Notes under the pieces: generated by a model | What the model was told of the DNA's origin: nothing | Database searches by the model: none | Seen by the model: the letters and a program-made list of their open reading frames with translations, nothing else | Position numbers and translations under genes: made by a program | Part shown: in pieces, positions 44,003 to 53,457 of the stretch | Numbering within the stretch: the first letter of the stretch is position 1 | Layout of the letters: each line of letters starts with the position of its first letter | NCBI RefSeq assembly: GCF_009688965.1 | Contig: NZ_AP021875.1 | Span: 3,596,001-3,660,000, forward strand | Source: Desulfosarcina widdelii | GTDB lineage: Bacteria; Desulfobacterota; Desulfobacteria; Desulfobacterales; Desulfosarcinaceae | DNA length: 64,000 bases | Direction: 5' to 3'

Positions 44003-46169
44003 ATTCCATGCGTCCCGGGAAGAAGTCGAACGGCTCGGCTTTCCCCTCTTCATCACGCTTTTCCACAAGTTCCATAAAATGGACATAACGGTGTTTGAGT
44101 TCGTAAAAGCCGTGCCACCAGGCGTAATCCGGCGCCATCATGGCCGTTCCCATGCGGGCGCGGCGGCCTTCATGGTGCCAGAGTTCGTAGAACTGCCATT
44201 CGATTTCCTCATCGAAATAATTCTTTTTCGACAGCAAACCAGCCTCGTATAAACCATCCAGCTTTTCCCTGGCAGGGTCGTAATAAATACTGTTGTAGGC
44301 TTCCACCACCGCATCCAGATTACGGAAATGGTCATCGGTCCAGGTTGTCGAGTGGCACTGCAGGCAGACCGCCCGCATCTTGCTCCTTTCCACCTTCCAG
44401 TCGGAAGCGGCAGGAAACGGTTTGAATTCGTTCGGGCGCACGGTGCGCGGCGCCTGGGTCTCCCAGGACAGCCGTTCCGTCGTGTCGTGGGTGTAGGGAA
44501 CCCCGGCGGCAGCAGACATGTGGCAGGCGGCGCAGGTCGGTACGCGGTAGTCTCTTCCCGCCTTCCATTGACGGTCGTCAGGATACCACTGCCAGTCATC
44601 GCCCTCGGCATGATAAATGGTGCCGTGTTTGGACTCGTTATAAATCTCGATCTGGGGATGATCCGGTCCCAGGTGGCACTGGTCGCAGGCTTCCGGCTTG
44701 CGGGCCTCGACCAGCGAAAACCGGTGGCGGGTGTGGCAGCTGCTGCAACTGCCCAGGCTTCCGTCCGGATTGATCCTTCCGACACCGACATTGGGCCAGG
44801 TGCCGGCCGCCGGTCGTCCGTCTTCGACCTCGACGATGGTTCCGTGACAGGCATAGCAGCCGGTTGTCCGTTCGATGCTGTTGTTCATGCCGTCGTTGAG
44901 CCAGTGGTCGACCTTCCACATGATCTCGTGGGTGTTGGCGTGTTTGCTGCGGGCGTATTCTTCGACCTGCTGGGGATGGCAGCCGGCGCAGTGGGTTGGC
45001 GATACCACCGTGGCAACCGGTATTTTGGTGTGGTCCAGATGGGATTTCAATGTCTCGGTCGTGTTGCGGGCACGGTGACATTTCGCGCAGTCCACACCGA
45101 CCTTGGCATGCACACTGCCGCTCCAGTCGGCGTGGATTCCCGGTGTCTTGGTGCGATGGCAGTCCACGCAGGTCTGTCCGGCGATGGCCTCACTGCGCAT
45201 TTCCGGGAGCAGCCGCAATGGAAAGTCCCATCGCCAGACGCTGATGCAGACCAAAATGAGAAAAATGAGCACCAGGTTGGTGTAGGCCATCACCACGAAC
45301 ACTTTCTGCACGGAAGGCGGTTTCTTTGCGGCTCCGGTTCCGCCAGCCGCCGGACCGATGCACGTGATTCGCTCAAACACTTCTGTACCGTGGGGTGCGC
45401 CGGACAGCGCTTCGGTGAGGTCCGTGCCGGCTGAATGCTTTCCGAAATGCCGACCGCCTTTCCATTTGGGGTTGCCGGTGACATCGTAAATGTTGTCTTC
45501 ATGAATAAAATACGCCGGTTTATCATTCGCTCCATCGAATTGACCGATCGTGTCGGCGCCAATTGCATCCGGTTGTGTAGAGGGCGGACGTTGTGATCCG
45601 GCTTTCATCTTTCGGTGGACGACGGTCACAGCCGTTAAACCGATGAGCACCATCAACGCAAAAAGAAGGATCTTGATAAACAGCATCAATCCGAAGGTGT
45701 TGTTGAAAAACTGCTCCCATCGGTCGATTCGGACCCAGGTGAGGTAAATGCCCGTTATGGTGAGGACCGCCATGCAGGACAGCCCGAGAAGGCGTTCGGC
45801 TTTGGGTATCCCTCCGGTAAGCTGGCTGGGTTTGACAAAGAGGTGAATGTAGAAGATGGCGCCGAAAAAGACGATGCCCGCCAGCAGGTGAAGGTATCCG
45901 ATTACGAAACGCAGGGTTTTGTGCATCGGGGTCTGAAGGGATTGGGCCTTTTCGAGAACCCGTTCCGAGACGGGATAGCGGTACCCATTGCGAATGTAGG
46001 CAAACCCGACGGTTTTGATCTGGCCGCCGTTGCTTTCCAAATGGCAGAAGATGCATCCCTTGCCGGTCCGACGCGCATACGTTTCGGTTGCATTGACTTC
46101 GTGGACCAGCAGGAAAGGAAATAACAAGGTCAGAAAAATGATTCCGACGGCCTTGGAATGTTGCGTCAT
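43923..46169 (-). CDS. Nine-haem HAO-like cytochrome c fused to membrane and cytochrome b5-like modules
   Basis: 748 residues from ATG 46169 (GGGAGGAG upstream). Signal peptide/first helix (residues 6-27), one CXXCH (39-43), a CopD/cytochrome b561-like four-helix membrane part (about 85-185), a cytochrome b5-like haem-binding stretch (YFIHEDNIYDVTGNPKWKGGRHFGKHSAG, about 220-265), another helix (291-312), then eight CXXCH motifs at 334, 361, 394, 438, 475, 495, 546 and 602. Eight haems in this order, plus the late DYAWWHGFYELKHRYVHFME helix, match the octahaem hydroxylamine oxidoreductase family. Probably anchored at the membrane with the haems in the periplasm, exchanging electrons with quinones; whether it oxidises hydroxylamine or reduces N/S oxyanions is unknown. 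Confidence 0.8.
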   Translation of the reverse strand: MTQHSKAVGIIFLTLLFPFLLVHEVNATETYARRTGKGCIFCHLESNGGQIKTVGFAYIRNGYRYPVSERVLEKAQSLQTPMHKTLRFVIGYLHLLAGIVFFGAIFYIHLFVKPSQLTGGIPKAERLLGLSCMAVLTITGIYLTWVRIDRWEQFFNNTFGLMLFIKILLFALMVLIGLTAVTVVHRKMKAGSQRPPSTQPDAIGADTIGQFDGANDKPAYFIHEDNIYDVTGNPKWKGGRHFGKHSAGTDLTEALSGAPHGTEVFERITCIGPAAGGTGAAKKPPSVQKVFVVMAYTNLVLIFLILVCISVWRWDFPLRLLPEMRSEAIAGQTCVDCHRTKTPGIHADWSGSVHAKVGVDCAKCHRARNTTETLKSHLDHTKIPVATVVSPTHCAGCHPQQVEEYARSKHANTHEIMWKVDHWLNDGMNNSIERTTGCYACHGTIVEVEDGRPAAGTWPNVGVGRINPDGSLGSCSSCHTRHRFSLVEARKPEACDQCHLGPDHPQIEIYNESKHGTIYHAEGDDWQWYPDDRQWKAGRDYRVPTCAACHMSAAAGVPYTHDTTERLSWETQAPRTVRPNEFKPFPAASDWKVERSKMRAVCLQCHSTTWTDDHFRNLDAVVEAYNSIYYDPAREKLDGLYEAGLLSKKNYFDEEIEWQFYELWHHEGRRARMGTAMMAPDYAWWHGFYELKHRYVHFMELVEKRDEEGKAEPFDFFPGRMESTTDTSPHTPAGSIENPRSAGSSGSR

Positions 46170-46358
46170 ATCTCCTCCCTCCCACAGACGGACGGATACG
46201 ATGCGAAACTTCGACGAGGTCCGAATTTCGGATTCAATTTTACATTGCAGGTGCAACCTTTAACATTTTTTTACAGACGGATTATTTTGCATTTTCTATA
46301 AGCCTATCAGTGTTAACCGCATACCGAAAGCTTTTTTCCAAATGACCGCGTTGAAAAG

Positions 46359-46775
46359 CTATAAATGAAAATCTCCGGCCGCTTCAGGCTGGTACAGCAG
46401 TTTTTGAATCTTAAACCGCCGGAATCTGGCCGGAACACGCCATTCGATGACATCTCCTTCCGAGCGTCCGAGAATGGCTGTTCCGACTGGTGATAAAACT
46501 GACAGCTTGCCGGCACCAATGTCAGCATCTTTAGGAAAGGTCAGCGTGAAAATCATCGATTTGTTTTCGTCAACGTCAATCAGTTCCACGCGGGAGTTCA
46601 TGGTGACGACATTTGGGGGGACGCTCTTGGAATCAACCAGCTTGCCTTCCTGGAGTTCTGCTTCAAGTTCTTCCAGATCGCCTTGATCACGACAATTGAA
46701 TTCTCTGGCTGCAGCAAGCAGGTCGTCAAGCCGTTCGAGATCGAATTTTGTGATATATATGGTGCGGTCTTGCAT
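46359..46775 (-). CDS. rnk: Rnk/GreA-like nucleoside diphosphate kinase regulator
   Basis: 138 residues from ATG 46775 (AGGTGA upstream). A short N-terminal coiled coil (FDLERLDDLLAAAREFNCRDQGDLEELEAELQEGKLVD) is followed by the GreA/GreB C-terminal FKBP-like domain (PPNVVTMNSRVELIDVDENKSMIFTLTFPKDADIGAGKLSVLSPVGTAILGRSEGDVIEWRVPARFRRFKIQKLLYQPE). This matches Rnk, an RNA-polymerase-binding anti-Gre factor. It lacks the long Gre coiled coil needed for transcript cleavage. Confidence 0.87.
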   Translation of the reverse strand: MQDRTIYITKFDLERLDDLLAAAREFNCRDQGDLEELEAELQEGKLVDSKSVPPNVVTMNSRVELIDVDENKSMIFTLTFPKDADIGAGKLSVLSPVGTAILGRSEGDVIEWRVPARFRRFKIQKLLYQPEAAGDFHL

Positions 46776-46808
46776 AATTTTCACCTGTCTTTCATTCGAT
46801 TAACCATT

Positions 46809-47051
46809 TCAGGACGATTGGGAAACAGATCGCACCTCAAATCTCCTGATTCGGGAAGGTGCCTGCCAAGCAACCACAGTTCCTGTACTTTTACCGATTA
46901 AAGCAGCACCTAAAGATGTTGAAATTGATATTTTCCCGGTTTTTGCATCATGCCGATCAGGCTCAACGAGAAAAAAAGCAAACAACTCGCCACTATCAAT
47001 GTCCTGAATGACTATACGATTGTTCAGTGTTACCAGACTGTGCAATGCCAT
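46809..47051 (-). CDS. Stand-alone GreA/GreB C-terminal-domain protein
   Basis: 80 residues: LHSLVTLNNRIVIQDIDSGELFAFFLVEPDRHDAKTGKISISTSLGAALIGKSTGTVVAWQAPSRIRRFEVRSV, aligning with the C-terminal domain of the Rnk-like protein encoded 33 bases downstream but lacking any coiled coil. It may bind RNA polymerase at the secondary-channel rim without inserting into it. Whether it is a functional domain-only protein or a degenerated duplicate cannot be decided here. Confidence 0.7.
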   Translation of the reverse strand: MALHSLVTLNNRIVIQDIDSGELFAFFLVEPDRHDAKTGKISISTSLGAALIGKSTGTVVAWQAPSRIRRFEVRSVSQSS

Positions 47052-47164
47052 CGGCCTCTCTCTTTATGAATCTGTGGTCATCGCCCCTCCGGGTAATGAA
47101 AGCCTTCAGCAGGGAAATGGTTTACGGGAGCGTCAAAGCAGGCTTTCAATTGGAAAAGATCCCG

Positions 47165-50100
47165 TCAGAAAACGCGGTGGAGAGACCCCATCATATCCTT
47201 TTGGAAGCAACGGAGGTAATCTTCCCATTCAATACCAAATTTGTAAAAGGCCATCGAAGCCAGTTTCTTGCTTATTACGGCGTTCCGGTAGGCTCCCAAT
47301 TCGCTGTCGCTTAAAAGCATTTCGATGGTCTTACGGCCCAATTTTTCAATTAGAATGGAGGGGATGTAATGAAGCAACGTTTCCCAGACCAAATCCTGGT
47401 CTTTGAGAATGCAGTCTAAATTGGCCTGGATTTCATTCTGAAGGGCGAAAATCCTTTCGCTCGTCTTTTCGGAAAGCGCGAATAGGGGGGTTACAGGATT
47501 CTGTTCATGAATCTGGATCAGCATACTGGTTTCCAACCGGGAATATTTCGCTACCAGATCCATAATATCTCCAATCAGACGCCAACGGATTTCATCGTTA
47601 TCGAGAAGTTTTTCTTCATACTGGTCCCCGAGTAAAAACGCCGCGAGAACTTCGGCGATCGAGCTTGAAAAGACGCCGCCCTTGTTGGCTGTACTGTCCT
47701 TTATGTGCTTGACGGCGGAGTGGGCCGCGATATGACGCCGCGCCGCATCGTCGAAAAAGACATTGGCGCCTTCTACGATAAAGGCCAGTTCCCGGAAGTT
47801 TTCCAGAAAGTCTGTGACGTTGCCGTGATTGACCGTGTCCTTGAAACCGCCGCAGGGAATGAAGGCACGGATATCGGCTTTTTCGATATGCCTGCGGCTC
47901 TCCGAATTCGTGAGGAAAGTTCGATGGAATAAAGCACCGTCTTCGACCAAAGTGCCATCCGGAAGGGTGAACCGCTTCGCGGTCATCGGTATCATGAAGC
48001 CCCTGGGGCCTATCTTTTCGCGAGGGAAAGACAAAGAATTGGCTCTGGGGCGGCTGTGTCGCTTGAATGCGATTTTTAACAACTCGTCGCGGTTCAACCC
48101 ATCCGGATCATAAAGGACCGAGCCCCCATCGACGATCAGGCAAATTTTTCCCTTGTAGCACTGAATCTGATTGGCTCCCAAATCGCCATCCGGGCCGCCG
48201 GTCATCATTAGATTCAAGTCCTCTTCCCGTTGGCCATAATGTTCGATCAGGGTGCGAAAAGAAGTGATCACGGAAGTGGTGGTCATTCCGCTGGTATCGA
48301 TTCTGCCGCCGATCTGTTTGCGGATGGCTTCCATATCCTCGGTGGCCAGATCGGATTGCCCCTCGATCTTCAGCCCAGTGCCTTTATCTCCGCAGTCGAA
48401 GAGGCCAAAAAGCGAACCGTCTTCAAGACGCCCGTAGGTGTCGTGAGGGATGCCAAAGCTCTTGCCGGTTGTAATCGTGCGCCAGTGTTTATATCCTCTT
48501 TCGCGGGCGCGGCAGGAAACCGCATCCATAAAGGAGGCGGTTCCTTCATCGGGGCCGAAGAAAAGCATCTCGGGTTTTCCGCAGTAATCGACGATCATGT
48601 CCGTTTCAAGCATCAGATCCATGATCCCCTCGGAGAAATCGAAAAGGGCCTCCAAACCATAGCCTTTGGCGTATAACGGGTGAGGAATAACGACCCCTTT
48701 GGCGCCGCTTTCACAGATATCCTTGTGTTTGAGGCGCTGCGCCTTGGGGCCAAGTGCGAAGTTGAGAAGCACCGCATTGTCCAACTCAGCGGTATGGTTT
48801 TCATGGGTGGTCCGGATCATGCGCACCCCTCCCCTGGAAATGTCTTCCGCTCTGAGGTGGGTGCCGCGGGCATAATGGCCGTTGACAAAAAAAACACCGT
48901 AAACGAACTGATCGAAAACCAGTGGATCCAGGATCCGGTTGTCCAACCGGAAAGAAAAACTGCGCTTTTGCGGCTTGTAGAAGTTGGTTTTAAGCGTACC
49001 GGAGACAAACTTGAACATGAAGAGAAAAATGTCATAGCCCAAACGGAAGTCGATAAATCGGCTGGCAATGGTTTTTCTGAACGCCTGAAATTCTTTTTCG
49101 ATCAGCTGTTCGGTCATTCGATTCATGAGTGAGGGATCGAACCGGTCTGCAAACATTTCGTAAAGTTCTTTGATTAGGTCCGGATTGGCCTTTACCGTTT
49201 CGATGATGATTTTTAAGCCGTAGGTGGATTTGTTCGATTTGTGGATCCTCGAAGCGAAGGCTTCCCGGTAATCCTGGCTGTCGAGACGTTGGAGGATTTC
49301 TCGATCCGTCCCGTTTTCGCGCTCCTGAAAAATGAACATGTGCGTGAAATCAACCGCATTGACGGCAAACAGCATTTCGTTGAAGGATAAATACCTTCTG
49401 GCGTAGAGTTCGGTGATCCCATTGACGCTCAGCGACAAAAATGCGTAAAGATCCGTGAGCAGAGCGGCTTCTTTTTTTTGGGACAGTTCTCCAAGAAGAT
49501 AGATCGAGCAGATCGACGATGGAATGCGGGCCTTGCCCAGGTATGGCTCCCAATAGGCCCGGTTCAGTTCGAAGCCGTGATCCCGGCAGATGTTACGCAA
49601 AACGGCAATTTGAGGATCTTTGAAATCCGAATTGAACATCAACCGCGTCTCGCCTGTTTCTGGGAGGTTGAACACTTCGATGAGCGGGAGGGCGGAACGT
49701 TCCATTTCCCCCAGAAACCTTTTGTAGCGCATTCGTGTCGGTTCCGGCGTAGCGTGGTAATCCCCTGCCAGGTCAAAGAGAAAGCGGGACTTTTTGAAAT
49801 CATTCCGGTCAAAGTCGTTCACGGTTTCCGGACGGGCGATGTACGTATAGTATTGGCTTCCGGGATTGTAGTAATATTCCCGGCGATGTCCGGATATGGA
49901 TTCGTTCAGCATGGCTTCCATGCTGTCCCGGGTCTCCTGCGTGGCGATCCTGACTTTCTGCAGGGCATTTTCATGCTCCAGGGAAAAGTCGATGTTGGCG
50001 ACCCGGCCCGTCAGAAAAACACGGTCCTTTTTAACGGCCATGGTGGTAGCGATCGACGCCAGCATCCCTTTCAGGGACGCCTGCCGGAGGTTCTCGAAAA

Positions 50101-50305
50101 AATAATTCGGCAACCCCAAATCCTTCAGCAGGATGCCGGCGGCCATATTGATGGCGCTGGAGGTAATCAGTCCCTCGGAGGCCAGATCGATCACCGCTTC
50201 GTAAAGGCTGCGAATGTCCAGGTTTACCTGTTCGACCATTTCGATAATTTGCCCCCCCCGGGTCACGCATAGGGCGCTATGGGTATTGTCGTTTTGGGTT
50301 GTCAT
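47165..50305 (-). CDS. NAD-specific glutamate dehydrogenase, large (115 kDa class)
   Basis: 1046 residues, far longer than the 450-residue GDHs and matching the fungal/bacterial 115 kDa class. The catalytic core (about residues 520-900) has SRGGVRMIRT, KDICESGAKGVVIPHPLYAKGYGLEALFDF (with the catalytic lysine region), KSFGIPHDTYGRLEDGSLFGLFDCGDKGTG, MMTGGPDGDLGANQIQ (nucleotide-binding) and NKGGVFSSSIAEVLAAFLL near the end of the core. It deaminates glutamate to 2-oxoglutarate with NAD+. It lies 62 bases after the sensor gene coupled to pntB, tying NAD(H)-, NADP(H)- and glutamate-handling together. Confidence 0.9.
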   Translation of the reverse strand: MTTQNDNTHSALCVTRGGQIIEMVEQVNLDIRSLYEAVIDLASEGLITSSAINMAAGILLKDLGLPNYFFENLRQASLKGMLASIATTMAVKKDRVFLTGRVANIDFSLEHENALQKVRIATQETRDSMEAMLNESISGHRREYYYNPGSQYYTYIARPETVNDFDRNDFKKSRFLFDLAGDYHATPEPTRMRYKRFLGEMERSALPLIEVFNLPETGETRLMFNSDFKDPQIAVLRNICRDHGFELNRAYWEPYLGKARIPSSICSIYLLGELSQKKEAALLTDLYAFLSLSVNGITELYARRYLSFNEMLFAVNAVDFTHMFIFQERENGTDREILQRLDSQDYREAFASRIHKSNKSTYGLKIIIETVKANPDLIKELYEMFADRFDPSLMNRMTEQLIEKEFQAFRKTIASRFIDFRLGYDIFLFMFKFVSGTLKTNFYKPQKRSFSFRLDNRILDPLVFDQFVYGVFFVNGHYARGTHLRAEDISRGGVRMIRTTHENHTAELDNAVLLNFALGPKAQRLKHKDICESGAKGVVIPHPLYAKGYGLEALFDFSEGIMDLMLETDMIVDYCGKPEMLFFGPDEGTASFMDAVSCRARERGYKHWRTITTGKSFGIPHDTYGRLEDGSLFGLFDCGDKGTGLKIEGQSDLATEDMEAIRKQIGGRIDTSGMTTTSVITSFRTLIEHYGQREEDLNLMMTGGPDGDLGANQIQCYKGKICLIVDGGSVLYDPDGLNRDELLKIAFKRHSRPRANSLSFPREKIGPRGFMIPMTAKRFTLPDGTLVEDGALFHRTFLTNSESRRHIEKADIRAFIPCGGFKDTVNHGNVTDFLENFRELAFIVEGANVFFDDAARRHIAAHSAVKHIKDSTANKGGVFSSSIAEVLAAFLLGDQYEEKLLDNDEIRWRLIGDIMDLVAKYSRLETSMLIQIHEQNPVTPLFALSEKTSERIFALQNEIQANLDCILKDQDLVWETLLHYIPSILIEKLGRKTIEMLLSDSELGAYRNAVISKKLASMAFYKFGIEWEDYLRCFQKDMMGSLHRVF

Positions 50306-50366
50306 ATCTGTTCCCGTGTTTTTTCACATAGGCTGTACCGGGCCGCTAAAGCCATCGGGCAGGCAG

Positions 50367-51053
50367 TTAATCGTCTAAGTAAGGGTATAATTTTTCGACG
50401 CATTTTGGACAGACGCCGTGGCTGAAGGTCGCGTCGGTGCGCTTTTGTACGTAGGCCTCCAGATCATGCCAGGTCCCGTTCTCATCCTTGATGCTCTTGC
50501 ATGAGGCACAAATGGGAATGAACCCGCTGAGCACTTTTTCATACGTTCTTTTTACGTGTTGAAACTGTTCGTTTCTCTCCTCTATCAGTCTTCTACGATG
50601 AAGAACTTGTCCGATCAGACTGGCAATCGCTTTTAAAAGATAAACTTCTTCCGCTAAAAAGGGTCCTCTGAAAGTGTCGGGGTGCATCTCGGTATATGCG
50701 ACCTCGAGCGTGCCGGCATTTTCCCTGTCGATGCGGACTTCCTCATCTACCACCCAGCGGCTGTGGACATACCGTTCCGATCGGTATTCCTGGTCGCCGA
50801 TCAGAAGCCGGGCACAGGCAACTCTGGGAAACTGCATCCCGCCCGGCACCAGATCCACAACCATTTGGAAACCTCTTTCAAAGGATGCGTGTTCCGCTTT
50901 TCCCAGGATGTTTATGACCTGATACAGACACTCCAGCTCTTTGGTTCGCTCGTTCAACGCATGAACGTGTTTGATGTCGATCCGGGACACAGAACGTTTG
51001 TCTTGAATGTCCCCGGGCGCCTTGTTCGGGTCTTCCAGATAGCGAATCGTCAT
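50367..51053 (-). CDS. GAF-like sensor with C-terminal CASCK zinc-site motif
   Basis: 228 residues from ATG 51053, which overlaps the pntB stop as ATGA (GTG 51059 is an alternative). Residues about 30-175 are a GAF-like domain (RTKELECLYQVINILGKAEHASFERGFQMVVDLVPGGMQFPRVACARLLIGDQEY), homologous to the N-terminal domain of the sigma-54 activator at 55868-57784. The tail SGFIPICASCKSIKDENGTWHDLEAYVQKRTDATFSHGVCPKCVEKLYPYL carries four cysteines typical of a motif found at the end of many response-regulator and PAS proteins. Function unknown; translational coupling suggests it monitors or tunes transhydrogenase. Confidence 0.78.
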   Translation of the reverse strand: MTIRYLEDPNKAPGDIQDKRSVSRIDIKHVHALNERTKELECLYQVINILGKAEHASFERGFQMVVDLVPGGMQFPRVACARLLIGDQEYRSERYVHSRWVVDEEVRIDRENAGTLEVAYTEMHPDTFRGPFLAEEVYLLKAIASLIGQVLHRRRLIEERNEQFQHVKRTYEKVLSGFIPICASCKSIKDENGTWHDLEAYVQKRTDATFSHGVCPKCVEKLYPYLDD

Positions 51054-53050
51054 GTCCACCCTCCCTCAGCCTGGAATGGTTCGATCAGCTTTTTGGTCGT
51101 AAGTTTTGCATCCCCGAGCAGCATGATGGTATTCTCGTTGTCGTAAAGCGGGTTCTCGACGCCAGAATAACCAGGCTTTTTGTCCAGGTTGCACACAATT
51201 ACTTTTTTTGCCTGGTGGGCCATCAGAATCGGCATACCCGAAATCGGCGTCCCCTCCTGCTTGATGGCCGACGGATTGACGACATCGCAGGCACCGACCA
51301 CCATGGCCACGTCCGTTTCGGCAAATCCGGGGTTGGCCTCATCCATTTCGATAAGGTTTTCGTAATCGACGTCGGCCTCGGCCAGGAGGACGTTCATGTG
51401 TCCGGGCATGCGGCCAGCAACCGGATGAATCGCGTAATTTACCTTTACTCCCTTTCGTTCCAAAAGCTTGCCCAGTTCGACAACATCGAACTGGGCCTTG
51501 GCCAGCGCCATACCGTACCCCGGAATGATGACGATTCTTTTTGCCTGAGCAAGCGCTTGGACGGCGTCGGAGGTGTTTTGAAGATCGGTTTTATCGGCAG
51601 CCTTCTCACCGGACTGTTTTTCGGCCAGGGCGTCCAGAAGGCGTTGGACCGTTTTTTTCGCGTCTCCCGTCAGCAAAATCGTGTTGCCATTTGAATAAAG
51701 CGGATTTTCAACCCCGGAATAACCGGGTTTTTCGTCAAAATTGCAGCACACCACATTCTTGGCCTCGTGGGTTATCAGGATCGGCATGCCGGATATCGGG
51801 GTCCCCTCGACGTCGATGGCCGCAGGATTGACCACATCGCAGGCCCCGACGACCAGCACCAGATCCGTAGACTGAAATTCAGGGTTGATGGCTTCCATTT
51901 CCACCAGCATTTCGTAGTCGACGCCGGCTTCAGCCAACAGCACATTCATGTGCCCGGGCATGCGGCCGGCTACCGGGTGAATGGCATAACGAACGGTCTT
52001 GCCAAAGGCGATCAATTGATTTGCCAGTTCGGAGACTTCCGTTTGTGCCTTGGCCAGAGCCATGCCATAACCCGGCACAACAATCACGGTTCGGGCATCT
52101 TTTATGATGCTTACGGCCTTTGTGAGCGGCTCTTGTGCATTTATCTTTTCAGGATCGGAATGATTCGCGGCGTGTGTTGGTGGAGATGCAGCAATCGATT
52201 TGTTTTTGCCCACCGTCCCAACTCTTTTAACCGTTTCAGGAAAAAAGACCCTGAACAGGTTTCGATTCATTGCTTTGCACATCACATGGGTGAGAATGGA
52301 GCCCGAGGCCGCTACCGTTGCGCCGAAAGCAATCAAAAGCTGATTTCCGATCACCATTCCACAAAATGAAGCCGCCAGCCCTGCCGTTGCATTGAGAAAG
52401 GAAATCAGCACCGGCATATCGGCGCCGCCAATACGTATGGAAAACAAAATGCCAAAAAGAACGGAAAGGAGGATTTGGATCAAATAAACAACCCACACCA
52501 GTCCGGAGGTGATATAAAAGGATGATACGCCAATAAAAAACAGAGCGCCAATGCTCCACCACAATAGTAAATGATGGCCTGGCAGGGTTTGCTGTGTCTG
52601 CCTCATTCTGTTTGATAATTTGGCAGAGGCCACCATGCTGCCACTGAACGTCAGCGCCCCGATGGTCAATCCTAACAAACCCGAAATTTCGCTCACCCTA
52701 TCCAGCGTGTGGGTGTTGCGGGTCAACTCAACCAGAGATACAAGGAAAGCCGCTACACCACCTACGCCGTGTTGAAAGGCGACCATGGCCGGGATCTGAA
52801 TCATGCTGACGGCACGTGCAACGGCATACCCGACGGTCCCACCACCCATCAGCGTCAGAACGACGACACCGGTATCCACAATCCCGTTGCGGTACAAAAC
52901 CAAAACGAAGGCACTCAGCAGCGCCAATGCCGCCGTGAGGTTTCCTGTACGAGCCCCGCGGGGGGCTCGGAACTGCCAGATACCCGATATCAGAACGACG
53001 ATAACAGCGAAATCGATCATCAGCGGCAGCGCATATTGCGTCGCATTCAT
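51050..53050 (-). CDS. pntB: NAD(P) transhydrogenase beta subunit with duplicated domain III
   Basis: 666 residues; ordinary PntB has about 460. Residues 1-265 are the membrane domain II (about 8-9 helices). Two complete NADP-binding domain III copies follow: about 308-475 and 493-658. Both have PGYGMALAKAQ, HPVAGRMPGHMNVLLAEA, VVGACDVVNP, GTPISGMPIL and KPGYSGVENPLY. The linker (476-492) is charged (EKQSGEKAADKTD). It pumps protons while moving hydride between NAD(H) and NADP(H). The 5' end overlaps pntAB by ATGA; the 3' end overlaps the sensor gene by ATGA. Confidence 0.9.
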   Translation of the reverse strand: MNATQYALPLMIDFAVIVVLISGIWQFRAPRGARTGNLTAALALLSAFVLVLYRNGIVDTGVVVLTLMGGGTVGYAVARAVSMIQIPAMVAFQHGVGGVAAFLVSLVELTRNTHTLDRVSEISGLLGLTIGALTFSGSMVASAKLSNRMRQTQQTLPGHHLLLWWSIGALFFIGVSSFYITSGLVWVVYLIQILLSVLFGILFSIRIGGADMPVLISFLNATAGLAASFCGMVIGNQLLIAFGATVAASGSILTHVMCKAMNRNLFRVFFPETVKRVGTVGKNKSIAASPPTHAANHSDPEKINAQEPLTKAVSIIKDARTVIVVPGYGMALAKAQTEVSELANQLIAFGKTVRYAIHPVAGRMPGHMNVLLAEAGVDYEMLVEMEAINPEFQSTDLVLVVGACDVVNPAAIDVEGTPISGMPILITHEAKNVVCCNFDEKPGYSGVENPLYSNGNTILLTGDAKKTVQRLLDALAEKQSGEKAADKTDLQNTSDAVQALAQAKRIVIIPGYGMALAKAQFDVVELGKLLERKGVKVNYAIHPVAGRMPGHMNVLLAEADVDYENLIEMDEANPGFAETDVAMVVGACDVVNPSAIKQEGTPISGMPILMAHQAKKVIVCNLDKKPGYSGVENPLYDNENTIMLLGDAKLTTKKLIEPFQAEGGWT

Positions 53051-53346
53051 AATTTTTTCTCTTTGATCTCTTTTTCTTTGAAGAGTTTGAGCATTCGGTC
53101 GGTGATGGCAAAACCGCCGACGACATTGAACGTGGCCGTTACAATAGCCACGCCGCCGAAGATTTTTTCAGAGACCGTTGTCGGAAATGAAAATAAAATG
53201 ACGGCCCCCAGTATGGTGACGGCCGAGATGGCATTGGTCATCGACATCAATGGCGTGTGCAGCAATGCGGGTACCTTCGATATCAACAGGTAGCCAACGA
53301 TAAAGGCCGCCGCGAAGACGCCCATCATCAATAGTAAATTCAGCAT
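53047..53346 (-). CDS. pntAB: NAD(P) transhydrogenase alpha subunit part 2
   Basis: 99 residues with three membrane helices: MLNLLLMMGVFAAAFIVGYLLI, TNAISAVTILGAVILF, GGVAIVTATFNVVGGFAITDRML, the standard split PntA C-terminal membrane part. KVPALLHTPLMSMTNAISAVTILGA is the family signature. Overlaps pntB by 4 bases. Confidence 0.93.
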   Translation of the reverse strand: MLNLLLMMGVFAAAFIVGYLLISKVPALLHTPLMSMTNAISAVTILGAVILFSFPTTVSEKIFGGVAIVTATFNVVGGFAITDRMLKLFKEKEIKEKKL

Positions 53347-53457
53347 CGGTTTTCCTCTCTACCTCGTGCAGGACGAACTACCGGTGGGTTCCGGCATTGA
53401 ACATCCGCCGGGACAGTTCCAGGCGACTTTCATTTCTCATTGCCCTTTGAAATCGAA

